Source: Zygosaccharomyces rouxii (lineage: Eukaryota; Ascomycota; Saccharomycetes; Saccharomycetales; Saccharomycetaceae). Taken from it: a DNA stretch of 64,000 nt. Location: contig NC_012993.1 in the NCBI RefSeq assembly GCF_000026365.1, positions 496,001 to 560,000 of the forward strand, read 5' to 3'. Position numbers and translations under genes: made by a program. Within the stretch, counting starts at the first letter, position 1. The number at the start of each line of letters is the position of its first letter. The notes below the pieces were generated by a model. It was not told where the DNA came from, did not search any database, and saw nothing but the letters and a program-made list of their open reading frames with translations. This document shows, one piece after another, positions 20,283 through 28,434 of the stretch.

Positions 20283-22754
20283 TTAAGCGTTTTCGTTCTC
20301 CGGTTGGGAGGGTGCTGAAGGCCTACTATCAGGCATCTGTGTTGCTGGATCACTTCCATCCACTGGAGCTGCCTGTGTCTCATTTTGGGAACCTCCCTTT
20401 GTGTCTTCTCCCTCTTGCTTATCTGTCTCAGCTGTTGTTGGCTGTATCTGAACTGGAGCATCAGGTTCCTGCCCAGAAGGCTCCTCAGCGTTCCTCTCAG
20501 AATTATCCTTAAGTGGTTCTGGTCTCCTGAATTCTTCCTGATCTTGATCTTGTGTTTGAGCTTGACCCTGCTCCTGGTCTTTATGTTCCCCTTCAGGTTC
20601 CTTCGTTTTATCTGCGTTTCCTGAGGCAGCAACTGATTCTGTAGATTTTTCTTCAGAAGTCTCCACAGGTGCTGTTTTGGTCTCTGTGTCAATAGATTTT
20701 GATTCAATTGACTCGTCTACTTGTTCGGAATTGGTAACTGGCTTCTCAACATTCTCGATATTAACCTTTGCCTTTTTGCGTGAATTCTCTTCCAATTCTT
20801 CTTCGTGAGCTCTCTTTCTCCTTTGCTTTTCAGCGATATAGTTTCTAGCCTCTTCTAGTTTGGATATATGTGGTTGTTTAGTCTCCTGTAAGATGCTTTG
20901 GAACAATTCCCTTTTTTTATCCCTCTGTGATTCCATCAAAGAAGGATTGAATAGACCGTTGATACCAACATTCTCGTCGACCTTGTTAAATTCGAATAAA
21001 TACTGCGATCTCAAAGATCTTAAGTATTGCCATTCCTTTATCACTTTATCATCATATTCAGCGGTAGGTGTTACAGGTTCACCAGAATTGAACTTTTCAT
21101 GGAGTGAATCGTACAGTTCTTTAACACTTTCTTGCGGTCTTTTAATGTTCTCTAATCCTGTGTTAATCTTCCACACATTGTTTACGAGTTTATTCCCCAT
21201 TTCAACGAAACCAAATTTTTTGAATGAGTAGTTGAAAGTCAGCGGCTCTAATGAATGCTCGAAAACTTGAAAATTTTGAAACACTTTAAAGCCATCTGCC
21301 TTAGCCTCGAGGAAAATTTTATCCTTGGTAGCCAATCGTTGAATCAATGAGGCTAATGGAGGATCACGATGACGATAAAACTTGCTTATACGGTTGTCCA
21401 GAATATGGTTACAAAGCGCCGAAGTTTTTCTCCGATTAGGTTCATCAAGGTTATCAAAATTTATGCTTCTGGAAGGTTTTTCCTTCTGATAACATAATTT
21501 GTAAAATTTCTCGACTTCAGGTAATGTTACAATTTGACGGACCATATTGACGGTGAAATAAAGCTGCAATAAAAATTGCTTCCTGTAAAAATCGTTATCT
21601 GTTTCCATCATTTGAAGATAAAGGGTATCCGGGTTTGCGGTAGAAACATCTAAAAGTGTTGGTTGAACCATGTCAACACTAGAGGCCTTCAAGGAACAAA
21701 ATTTGTGCCAAAAAGCTTCCCTCTCTCCTATTAGCCTGGAAGAATTTTTCAGATAACTAGGTTGATCGCCAGGCATATGTTCATATTCACAAGGATATTG
21801 ATAATTCAACTTTTCATTAATATCAACAAGCTTTTTGTGGGAATTTTTAATTCTTCGGTAGAAGTCTTCTTCGGTCTCGAAAATGCTGTCTAATAAATTA
21901 CTCAATACTTTGTCCAAATCCATCTTATGCTCAGTGGGGCGGAATGCAAACTCTAGGGGGCATGTCAACAAATTGTCAAATACGTAGTTGTAGTCTGTGG
22001 CAAACACATTTTCAGAAGAATTATCTCTTTTAGTCGCACTAGATATTGTCTTATTCCAAGGGTTACCGGAACCTTGCCTAGTGGATATCAGTGCTGATCT
22101 GTTAAAATTGGATTCTTCATGTAACGGTAGTAATTCAGAAAGGAATTTAGTCAATTTATAACTCATAATATTGTCTAGTGGAGTATTCAAAGATGAATTA
22201 TTTTGGACCATTTTCAAAAGATCATTCCAATGACGTAGCTTATCGTAAAGAGGTTGTTTGTAACTTATCATATTGGTAGATCCAAACGGTAATGGTTCTA
22301 AGCTGCTCCCCATTTTAAACCAATCCATTCTGGATTCCACATATGGCCAAAATTTTAAAGTTGCATTCGGCCAATTGAGCATATCAAACACTGTGGAGAA
22401 CAATTCAAAATAGACAACAATCCATGATGTAGGTTTTTCCCTATACTGTTTGGAGTGGAAACAAAAATCTAGTACAACTGCACATCTCTTGATATGCAGT
22501 AAAAAATCATCGTGGACATCTTCATTACTCAGGAGATCGGTAACGAGTCTTTTCAAAACTAGATCAATTAAGAAATCAGAATTTTCTATCTTGGACTTCA
22601 ACAAGGGTTCCCAATTGAATTCTAACAGTTCGGATTCAAAAGAATCTGCATTCAGCGCTGAATCTATAACATCTGTTGCATTTTCCGCAATTAGTTTAAA
22701 GATGGGTGATAGGAAATCAACACATTGTTGAATACAGTTGTCTAATAAAGCCAT
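20283..22754 (-). CDS. HPR1: THO complex subunit Hpr1
   Basis: This 823-residue protein matches Hpr1 (THOC1) through its helical body: the N-terminus MALLDNCIQQCVDFL, and LRHWNDLLKMVQNN and EREAFWHKFCSLKA in the middle. From about residue 630 it becomes charged and glutamine/glutamate-rich, beginning with a basic nuclear-targeting-like run (KQRRKRAHEEE, then RKKAKV) and ending in about 170 low-complexity residues. Hpr1, with Tho2, Mft1 and Thp2, couples transcription elongation to mRNP assembly and export and limits R-loops. The acidic/Gln tail makes it longer than S. cerevisiae Hpr1 (752). It converges on the unnamed F-box-like gene, with 115 bases between the coding ends. Confidence 0.92.
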   Translation of the reverse strand: MALLDNCIQQCVDFLSPIFKLIAENATDVIDSALNADSFESELLEFNWEPLLKSKIENSDFLIDLVLKRLVTDLLSNEDVHDDFLLHIKRCAVVLDFCFHSKQYREKPTSWIVVYFELFSTVFDMLNWPNATLKFWPYVESRMDWFKMGSSLEPLPFGSTNMISYKQPLYDKLRHWNDLLKMVQNNSSLNTPLDNIMSYKLTKFLSELLPLHEESNFNRSALISTRQGSGNPWNKTISSATKRDNSSENVFATDYNYVFDNLLTCPLEFAFRPTEHKMDLDKVLSNLLDSIFETEEDFYRRIKNSHKKLVDINEKLNYQYPCEYEHMPGDQPSYLKNSSRLIGEREAFWHKFCSLKASSVDMVQPTLLDVSTANPDTLYLQMMETDNDFYRKQFLLQLYFTVNMVRQIVTLPEVEKFYKLCYQKEKPSRSINFDNLDEPNRRKTSALCNHILDNRISKFYRHRDPPLASLIQRLATKDKIFLEAKADGFKVFQNFQVFEHSLEPLTFNYSFKKFGFVEMGNKLVNNVWKINTGLENIKRPQESVKELYDSLHEKFNSGEPVTPTAEYDDKVIKEWQYLRSLRSQYLFEFNKVDENVGINGLFNPSLMESQRDKKRELFQSILQETKQPHISKLEEARNYIAEKQRRKRAHEEELEENSRKKAKVNIENVEKPVTNSEQVDESIESKSIDTETKTAPVETSEEKSTESVAASGNADKTKEPEGEHKDQEQGQAQTQDQDQEEFRRPEPLKDNSERNAEEPSGQEPDAPVQIQPTTAETDKQEGEDTKGGSQNETQAAPVDGSDPATQMPDSRPSAPSQPENENA

Positions 22755-23767
22755 TATAGACCAATTGAAACCATCAGAGACAAGCCAGACGACGCTTTAC
22801 TCTTAGATATTCGATGATTTATGAAGTCCTTTTTAATGTCCTCTATGGGCTCTTAGGCTAAATAAAAATCTGATATCACCGTTCCAAGTGACAATAATAG
22901 ACTTTAAGCGGCTAAGATCTTCGAGAAAGCCCTTTTTGCGGGCTAAAACTAATAATGAAATATTCCTTAAAATTTTGGGTATTTTTTACAGTTCCAAAGA
23001 GATTTTTTGCTCTCTTCTACGTATTTTCCCATCAAAGTGTCAGTGTGTCGTTTCAAAAGGATTTAATGGCAGTAGTGGAATCTTCTTATTATTTACAATG
23101 GTTGTTGTGTCTTGAATATCATTAGATATCGTTAGATATATTAATTTTGGTTTCAATGGTTTTACTCGCATCTTCTTTCCTGAGATTAAATATTATTTTT
23201 ACAATAATCCTATCTTTGCTCTTATGGTATTTTACGTCTTGTACTCATGAAGCTACATTTGAAAGAATACAACAAATACACAACTCCTTCCTAACAATCT
23301 CGAGCCAATTTGAAGCTTGCAATTGAGTTTGCTGAGTAATTGCTTGTAGTACTGTAGAAGAGCTTCCAGATCTCTATATACAAGAGCTCATTCCTTCGAT
23401 TTTTCAAATTAATACGATATCTCAAGATTCCTCGAACTTAATACAACTGCTCCAGAGGCACCCCCATAATATTGATCTGAAATTTAAGGTGGTGACAAGA
23501 GGATTCCCATGTGAGAGCTTCAAGAATCTCTATTTTACTTTGTTCTTTATATAAGATCAACATTTGAGAATCAGTCGTTTTGAAAAATTGCGCTTTGTTC
23601 TCCATTGACGACAATCCATGTTATAACTTACAAGCACGTTATCACTAGGATAGAAAGTGATTATCATTTGGATCCTTTAGAAATACGTTACATGCTGTTG
23701 GGATCAATTCAATATCAATCTTCCCTATAGTCACTTTTTTTCCCCATTCCAATAAAACATCACCACC
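22755..23767. other. Long divergent intergenic region between HPR1 and AVL9
   Basis: At 1013 bases this is unusually long for this window. It holds the promoters of both genes and, at 23156-23554, a reading frame broken by two closely spaced TGA codons. The rest is AT-rich; I found no tRNA or snoRNA signature there. Confidence 0.6.
23156..23554 (+). pseudogene. Possible decayed small secreted or membrane protein gene
   Basis: An ATG at 23156 opens a 56-codon frame whose start is strongly hydrophobic (MVLLASSFLRL, then a run of Ile/Leu/Phe up to LLLWYF), like a signal peptide or membrane anchor. It stops at TGA 23324. A second TGA follows at 23333, and the same frame then stays open for 72 codons to 23554 with protein-like composition (for example VEELPDLYIQELIPSIFQ). 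I do not recognise either half. A gene broken by two nearby stops is the simplest reading; a chance open frame in AT-rich DNA is the alternative. No GTATGT/TACTAAC intron spans the stops. Confidence 0.3.
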
Positions 23768-25735
23768 ATGCAAGACGAACTGCCCATTATTATGGGCCTG
23801 TGTTTGGTTGACTTTCACCATAAGAGAGGACCTGAAGTCGAGTATTCCTGCGGAATACCCAAGGATACTGAAGGGAATATCGTTTTCCCCAACTTACCAT
23901 TTCAAGCATTACCCGATGGCTCACATTCATTTAAAGAGACATTCACTTATTTCACATTACTTTACAACGAGAAGAAAAAGTGTAGCCCGCCCAATGGTGC
24001 GACAGAAATAGCAGAAGATGAATTAGGTGACTATACTACACTGTTTGCTATATCATGTTCAAGACAGATTAGAAGTGATGATTTGACGTATAAGGAAGAA
24101 GATATTACTAGATCAACTGTACAAAAGGCTATTGTTGTAATATCTCGAAAACCAATATTCGGTCAGATAAAGGATAAAGTTAGCCTAGTGACAAATGCAT
24201 TTTTCCTCCAACGGGATTTCTCAGATAAAACCATTATAACATCACTTTATGAAAATTTAATGGCATTATTCAAGACTTGGAACCTTCAAGATGGTCATTT
24301 TTATTTGGGACTTTCATTAAGGAGGATAATTTACGATTTTAAAAAGGATATACTCGTTCTGTTAAAGGCATTATTACTGGAGAGACAATTGATTTTTTAT
24401 GGAACTAACGTTGAAGCACTTTGCAATTTACAGTTTGGCTTAATCAGTTTGATTCCCAATTTACTTTCCCACTTAGAGAATTCTGGTAGTCCTCTTTTAT
24501 ATGAAAATTTGGAAAACCTGAAAGTTGCTGATTCATTTAGATCTAGCGATAGAAAATCAGTTTTAAAATTTCTAGGATTTCCACTCTTAATTTTTGAGAA
24601 AGGTGGACTATTTTCACCATATACTCCCTTACAACAGATTCAAGACATTAACTCTGAAGCCACCAAATTTTTCGTCATTGGAAGCTCAAATTCGTTACTA
24701 ACAGAAAGAAAAAATGAATTATGTGATATTTTTGTTAATGTAGATGATTCATCGGTAGAAATTATCAATAAATCCCTAAATGCAGCTCTAACGCTTTCGA
24801 ACCACGATAAAAAATGGATTGATTCCATTACAAATGCTGTTGTTTCCACTTGGAATGAAAACGATTTAGAGACGCCAAAAAATTCACAATTTGAAGGTAG
24901 TGAAGATTTTATAAGATGGCAGTTTGAGGATTACCTAACAGGACTACTCTCCAGTATTAAATTGTCGGATTACATGGCGAGTCCCAAAGTTAATGATACT
25001 TCGTTGCAATCGATTCCTGAAGAAATGCAAAATGCTCATCCGATACAGCTATTCAATAACAATTGGGTACAAAGATGGAGAGAAACTCAGAATTTTGAAA
25101 TTTTCAACAATTTTACTGATGATAGGATATTTGATCTATTCACACCAAAGCATGCATATAATGCCATAGATCCGTTTACAGCATTTCAACAAAAGTTGGC
25201 AACCACTTTCCAAAATCTAAAAAAGAATAATGGTAGTACAGATGGTAATAAACCAAAAGAGAATATATCAATATCCAGTAAACAACAGAGGGATAGTACT
25301 TTGACCAAGGCGACTTCTTCTCCTTCGTCCACGGCGTCTAGCGCAACGGAAATCAATAATAATAATAGTAAAGAACCAAATATGTGGAATTCATGGCGAG
25401 AATACTTCAAAGATAGGAAGAAAAACAAAAAGAAAAATAATGCAGATTCAACTGTCAAGTCTACGCAGCATTTGGAGCTTAGCCGTAGTACTAATGATGC
25501 AATTGACAGTGCATTGATTGGACTGGGTCTTCACAATGGTATAGAGGAACCAGAAAACGTTAATGATAACGATCAAGAAAAAGAAGAAGAAGGAGAAGAA
25601 GAAGGAGAAGAAGAAGGAGAAGAGGAAGGAAAACAAGAAGGAAAAGAAGAAGGAAAAGAAGAAAATGAAGAGGAAGAAGCTGAAAGTTACAAGAGCATAA
25701 GGCGATCATTCACGTTTGAGGAAACTACGAATTAG
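23768..25735 (+). CDS. AVL9: Avl9, exocytic-pathway DENN-like protein
   Basis: The N-terminus (IIMGLCLVDFHHKRGPEVEY) is the conserved start of the Avl9/DENN-like family, and the next 400 residues follow the longin/DENN layout, with LLLERQLIFYGTNVEALC near residue 205. Avl9 acts late in secretion, in forming one class of exocytic vesicles from the Golgi. The C-terminal third (from about residue 480) is low complexity, with polar, lysine-rich and then Glu/Gly-rich segments. At 655 residues it is shorter than S. cerevisiae Avl9 (764), mostly in variable parts. It converges on RGP1 across 167 bases that include a long T run. Confidence 0.92.
   Translation: MQDELPIIMGLCLVDFHHKRGPEVEYSCGIPKDTEGNIVFPNLPFQALPDGSHSFKETFTYFTLLYNEKKKCSPPNGATEIAEDELGDYTTLFAISCSRQIRSDDLTYKEEDITRSTVQKAIVVISRKPIFGQIKDKVSLVTNAFFLQRDFSDKTIITSLYENLMALFKTWNLQDGHFYLGLSLRRIIYDFKKDILVLLKALLLERQLIFYGTNVEALCNLQFGLISLIPNLLSHLENSGSPLLYENLENLKVADSFRSSDRKSVLKFLGFPLLIFEKGGLFSPYTPLQQIQDINSEATKFFVIGSSNSLLTERKNELCDIFVNVDDSSVEIINKSLNAALTLSNHDKKWIDSITNAVVSTWNENDLETPKNSQFEGSEDFIRWQFEDYLTGLLSSIKLSDYMASPKVNDTSLQSIPEEMQNAHPIQLFNNNWVQRWRETQNFEIFNNFTDDRIFDLFTPKHAYNAIDPFTAFQQKLATTFQNLKKNNGSTDGNKPKENISISSKQQRDSTLTKATSSPSSTASSATEINNNNSKEPNMWNSWREYFKDRKKNKKKNNADSTVKSTQHLELSRSTNDAIDSALIGLGLHNGIEEPENVNDNDQEKEEEGEEEGEEEGEEEGKQEGKEEGKEENEEEEAESYKSIRRSFTFEETTN
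25573..25680 (+). repeat. GAA/GGA-rich coding minisatellite in AVL9
   Basis: Tandem variants of a 12-base unit encode repeated EEGE and then KEEG blocks near the AVL9 C-terminus. Such purine-rich coding repeats change length easily, so the count may vary between strains. Confidence 0.75.
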
Positions 25736-25902
25736 GGACCCTGAATCCCATTTTTGAAATTATACTGTCATGATCGTTCTTTCAAAAGAATTGAACTGAA
25801 TTACAAGGGGGAATATATATAGGTAATATATAAGTACGCACGTATTTTTTTTTTTTTTATTTTTTATTTTTTCTGTTTCTCAAGAGAATAATGGTCGAAA
25901 AC

Positions 25903-27867
25903 TTACCACCCGCCGTATTTAGAGGCAGATGGTAAAATAGCGAGAGGTATATGACATGAAAACTCTTCACCTTCCAAAATTTCCTTCGCATGATATAATA
26001 CACCTTTCTTATCCTCATAAAATTGCTCCAAGCTAATGTTTGCAGTTCTGGGGACCAAAACGAACTTAATTCCTAGCATCCATCTTAATTGAAATACGTC
26101 AGTTTTGAATTGGCTTGCTAATTGATACATTGGAGTCTTAGGCATTATAAGCTTTAATGGTATACGATCGCAATCATCAAAACATATTGCATGTGCATCG
26201 TAAATGCGATTCACTTGCGGTTTCTTAAGATTTTCTAAATCAGTCACGTATTCAGGATTAATCAACTCACAGGATTCTAGTGTCACCGTTACAGCGCTAA
26301 CTTTGTGTGTCGGAGGTGAATTATGATCTAATTCTAGTACCAAATCAATATCGTCTGTGATTGTGTAAAAACGTTTGGAACAAACAATTCTAGTGATCGA
26401 TTGACCATTCCAATTGATTTGATAGATGTTTTGTAAGTTATCTAATTGAGGTATCAAACCCTTTTCCTCATTAAAACCCAATTTTCTCGCTGGACGATTA
26501 GCGGTCAACCTTGCCAGGTCAGAAACGTTACTTGAAACGGTAGACATCCTTTTTGTCACATATCCATTCTCATCTTCTCGTTTTTCGTCAGAATTCATTA
26601 AAGTAGGCGACTCATCACTAGATTCTTCTGGAAACTGAATCGCCATTTGGGAATCAACCAATTCCTCTAGATCTCCAAACTCGTCCTGATTGGATTCCAC
26701 CAGCTTAGCGAAATTGTGTATCAGTTTTTCCACATCTTGATTTCTATCCGAATTCATCAATGAAAATGCAGACGGCCTTCTTGCATGTTGATGCACTGTA
26801 CTGGATACCACTCTACCACCACTCGGCTGCCTCTGTTTAACTTCCTTAACTAGACCTGGTTCCATAATTGTTACTTTTTCATTCAATACTGGAGAATATT
26901 GGGCTCCAGACCTGCTCACAAAGGGAGCAATGTTGATTGGAACCTTAATAGTATCTTGTTCAATGTCACCGTGATATAATCTACCCATACCGACTTCTAA
27001 GCTGTAATTTATGGAAATATTCGGAGAAACGTAATAACTAGGGGGTATCATTCGGGATAATTTACTGGATTTGAATCTAAAAACTTTGGTCTCACCTGGT
27101 TCCAAGTTTAATTCAGAAAACAGTAATGTTTGCGGTATCAATAAGATTGGAAATTGTCTGTATTCTACTGACTCATCGTGAGCCGCCAACGTAAAAACTG
27201 CATTATGGTCACCTTTCAATTCATCTTCATTAACATTGGATGATCCCAAGAATTGAGCACTTCTCTTGGAGTGGAAATACTTTGCCAGAGAATTGGGTTG
27301 ATTCGAATCGTTCTCCTCTACTGCAGTTCCTGACATCTTCTTAGTCACATGGCTTAGTGGAGTATCCAATCCAACCACTTTAACGCTAGTTTTATCCAAT
27401 TTCGTTTCATTAATGACTTCTGGATCAAACTGAAACATACCAAATATCTGAACGTATCCTGACATCAGTTCCACAGGTTTATGATATTTTATCTGTTTTA
27501 CCAATTGTTCCCGTTGTCTCTTCTGCCTTTCTAAATCTATATGCGCATTATTAGGTTTAACATCTTCTTCTGACATTCCCTTCATTGCATTCAATAGAGA
27601 TTTCATCGACCATGGCTGTCTCCCATCTTCTTGTACATTGGTATTATCATTATCCTGTGACTCTACATAAGCACCTTGTGCTTCAATTTCTTCATGTAAT
27701 TCTTTGAGGCTGTCTTTCAGTGAAACCAGTTCTTGATATGACCCTAAGTGCTTAATTCTTATCACCAGTGATATGTTTTCACCAGCAAAATATGGATTTG
27801 ATTCATGAACAATCTCTAACCTTATATTCTCTGTGAGCAGATAAGAATCTACTCTATGAGTACGCAT
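25903..27867 (-). CDS. RGP1: Rgp1, subunit of the Ric1-Rgp1 exchange factor for Ypt6
   Basis: The 654-residue protein starts MRTHRVDSYLLTENIRLEIVHE, here quoted as MRTHRVDSYLL and IRLEIVHESNPYFAGE, and has the arrestin-like beta-rich Rgp1 domain: FAGENISLVIRIKHLG near residue 28, LNLEPGETKVFRFKSSKLS near 255, and a conserved C-terminus around LELDHNSPPTHKVSAVTVTL near 505. With Ric1 it activates the Rab GTPase Ypt6 for endosome-to-Golgi traffic. The length is very close to S. cerevisiae Rgp1 (663). The middle (about 345-470) is polar and likely disordered. Upstream lie a tRNA-Arg gene and YCF1; S. cerevisiae has RGP1 (YDR137W) and YCF1 (YDR135C) as near neighbours too. Confidence 0.93.
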   Translation of the reverse strand: MRTHRVDSYLLTENIRLEIVHESNPYFAGENISLVIRIKHLGSYQELVSLKDSLKELHEEIEAQGAYVESQDNDNTNVQEDGRQPWSMKSLLNAMKGMSEEDVKPNNAHIDLERQKRQREQLVKQIKYHKPVELMSGYVQIFGMFQFDPEVINETKLDKTSVKVVGLDTPLSHVTKKMSGTAVEENDSNQPNSLAKYFHSKRSAQFLGSSNVNEDELKGDHNAVFTLAAHDESVEYRQFPILLIPQTLLFSELNLEPGETKVFRFKSSKLSRMIPPSYYVSPNISINYSLEVGMGRLYHGDIEQDTIKVPINIAPFVSRSGAQYSPVLNEKVTIMEPGLVKEVKQRQPSGGRVVSSTVHQHARRPSAFSLMNSDRNQDVEKLIHNFAKLVESNQDEFGDLEELVDSQMAIQFPEESSDESPTLMNSDEKREDENGYVTKRMSTVSSNVSDLARLTANRPARKLGFNEEKGLIPQLDNLQNIYQINWNGQSITRIVCSKRFYTITDDIDLVLELDHNSPPTHKVSAVTVTLESCELINPEYVTDLENLKKPQVNRIYDAHAICFDDCDRIPLKLIMPKTPMYQLASQFKTDVFQLRWMLGIKFVLVPRTANISLEQFYEDKKGVLYHAKEILEGEEFSCHIPLAILPSASKYGGW

Positions 27868-28044
27868 AACTTATAAGACAATTGAATGATACGACCACAG
27901 CTAAGTCCCCCGAGACTCTACTCCTTTTTCCATATATGTTGTACATGTATTGAAGGGTTGGTTCTTTATTGTGATCTTCGTTTGTCAATCTCCCTCTAAT
28001 GTTGGCATTAAGGCGGAGAAAAAGACGTCCGCCTAACTACGAGG

Positions 28045-28054
28045 GTTCGAACCG
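28045..28054. promoter_or_regulatory. Isolated B-box-like TFIIIC site
   Basis: The palindromic GGTTCGAACC matches the TFIIIC B-box core in either orientation. The flanks do not form a T-arm, and there is no matching anticodon arm or acceptor stem, so it is not a tRNA gene. It resembles the extra-TFIIIC (ETC) class of sites. It lies about 80 bases beyond the 3' end of tRNA-Arg. Confidence 0.35.
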
Positions 28055-28114
28055 AGGCCAACGTAACTGTAAAAATCCCATTTAAGAATTCCAAAAATAT
28101 TGATAATATTTTGG

Positions 28115-28120
28115 AAAAAA
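28115..28120 (-). terminator. Pol III terminator of tRNA-Arg
   Basis: Six consecutive T residues on the minus strand, 14-19 bases past the discriminator base of the tRNA, form a standard Pol III stop. Confidence 0.8.
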
Positions 28121-28133
28121 TAATTTTGAAGTT

Positions 28134-28206
28134 CTTCCCCGCCAGGACTCGAACCTGGAATCTTCTGGTTCGTAGCCAGACGCCGTGACCATTGGGCCAC
28201 GAGGAA
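28134..28206 (-). tRNA. tRNA-Arg(ACG)
   Basis: On the minus strand the 73 bases fold as a complete tRNA: acceptor TTCCTCG paired with CGGGGAA plus discriminator G, an A box around TGGCCCAATGG, anticodon arm TCTGG-CTACGAA-CCAGA with anticodon ACG, and T arm CCAGG-TTCGAGT-CCTGG. There is no intron. It is nearly identical to S. cerevisiae tRNA-Arg(ACG), whose A34 is read as inosine and decodes CGU/CGC/CGA. Confidence 0.97.
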
Positions 28207-28434
28207 CAAGAACTTGTTGAAAAACTTTCTTCTAGGAGAATACTCATGCCAAGTTTAAAAACACATGACCCTTTTCGCTTTCTCGATATCAAACGAAGAA
28301 CAAGAAGGCAAGCTTATGTATTAGATAATCACTTCTCTTTGTAACTTCGGATTAAAGATTCTCGACTCTATAAGGAACCTCCAATCTCGTTCTATTGGTT
28401 GCATCAAATTGGAAGTAACACTACAGAAAGTGCA

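Larger units (their letters stand above)
27868..28434. other. RGP1-YCF1 intergenic region with tRNA-Arg and an isolated B-box-like site
   Basis: This region carries the promoters of the two divergent genes. It contains the tRNA-Arg gene (28134-28206), an inverted repeat at 28011-28034 (AGGCGGA/TCCGCCT) and a GGTTCGAACC site at 28045-28054 that is not part of a foldable tRNA. Confidence 0.7.

Noticed and set aside
28021..28075. Possible second tRNA on either strand next to tRNA-Arg
   Set aside because: Only the GGTTCGAACC core is present. The bases around it do not pair as a T stem in either orientation, and there is no acceptor or anticodon stem.
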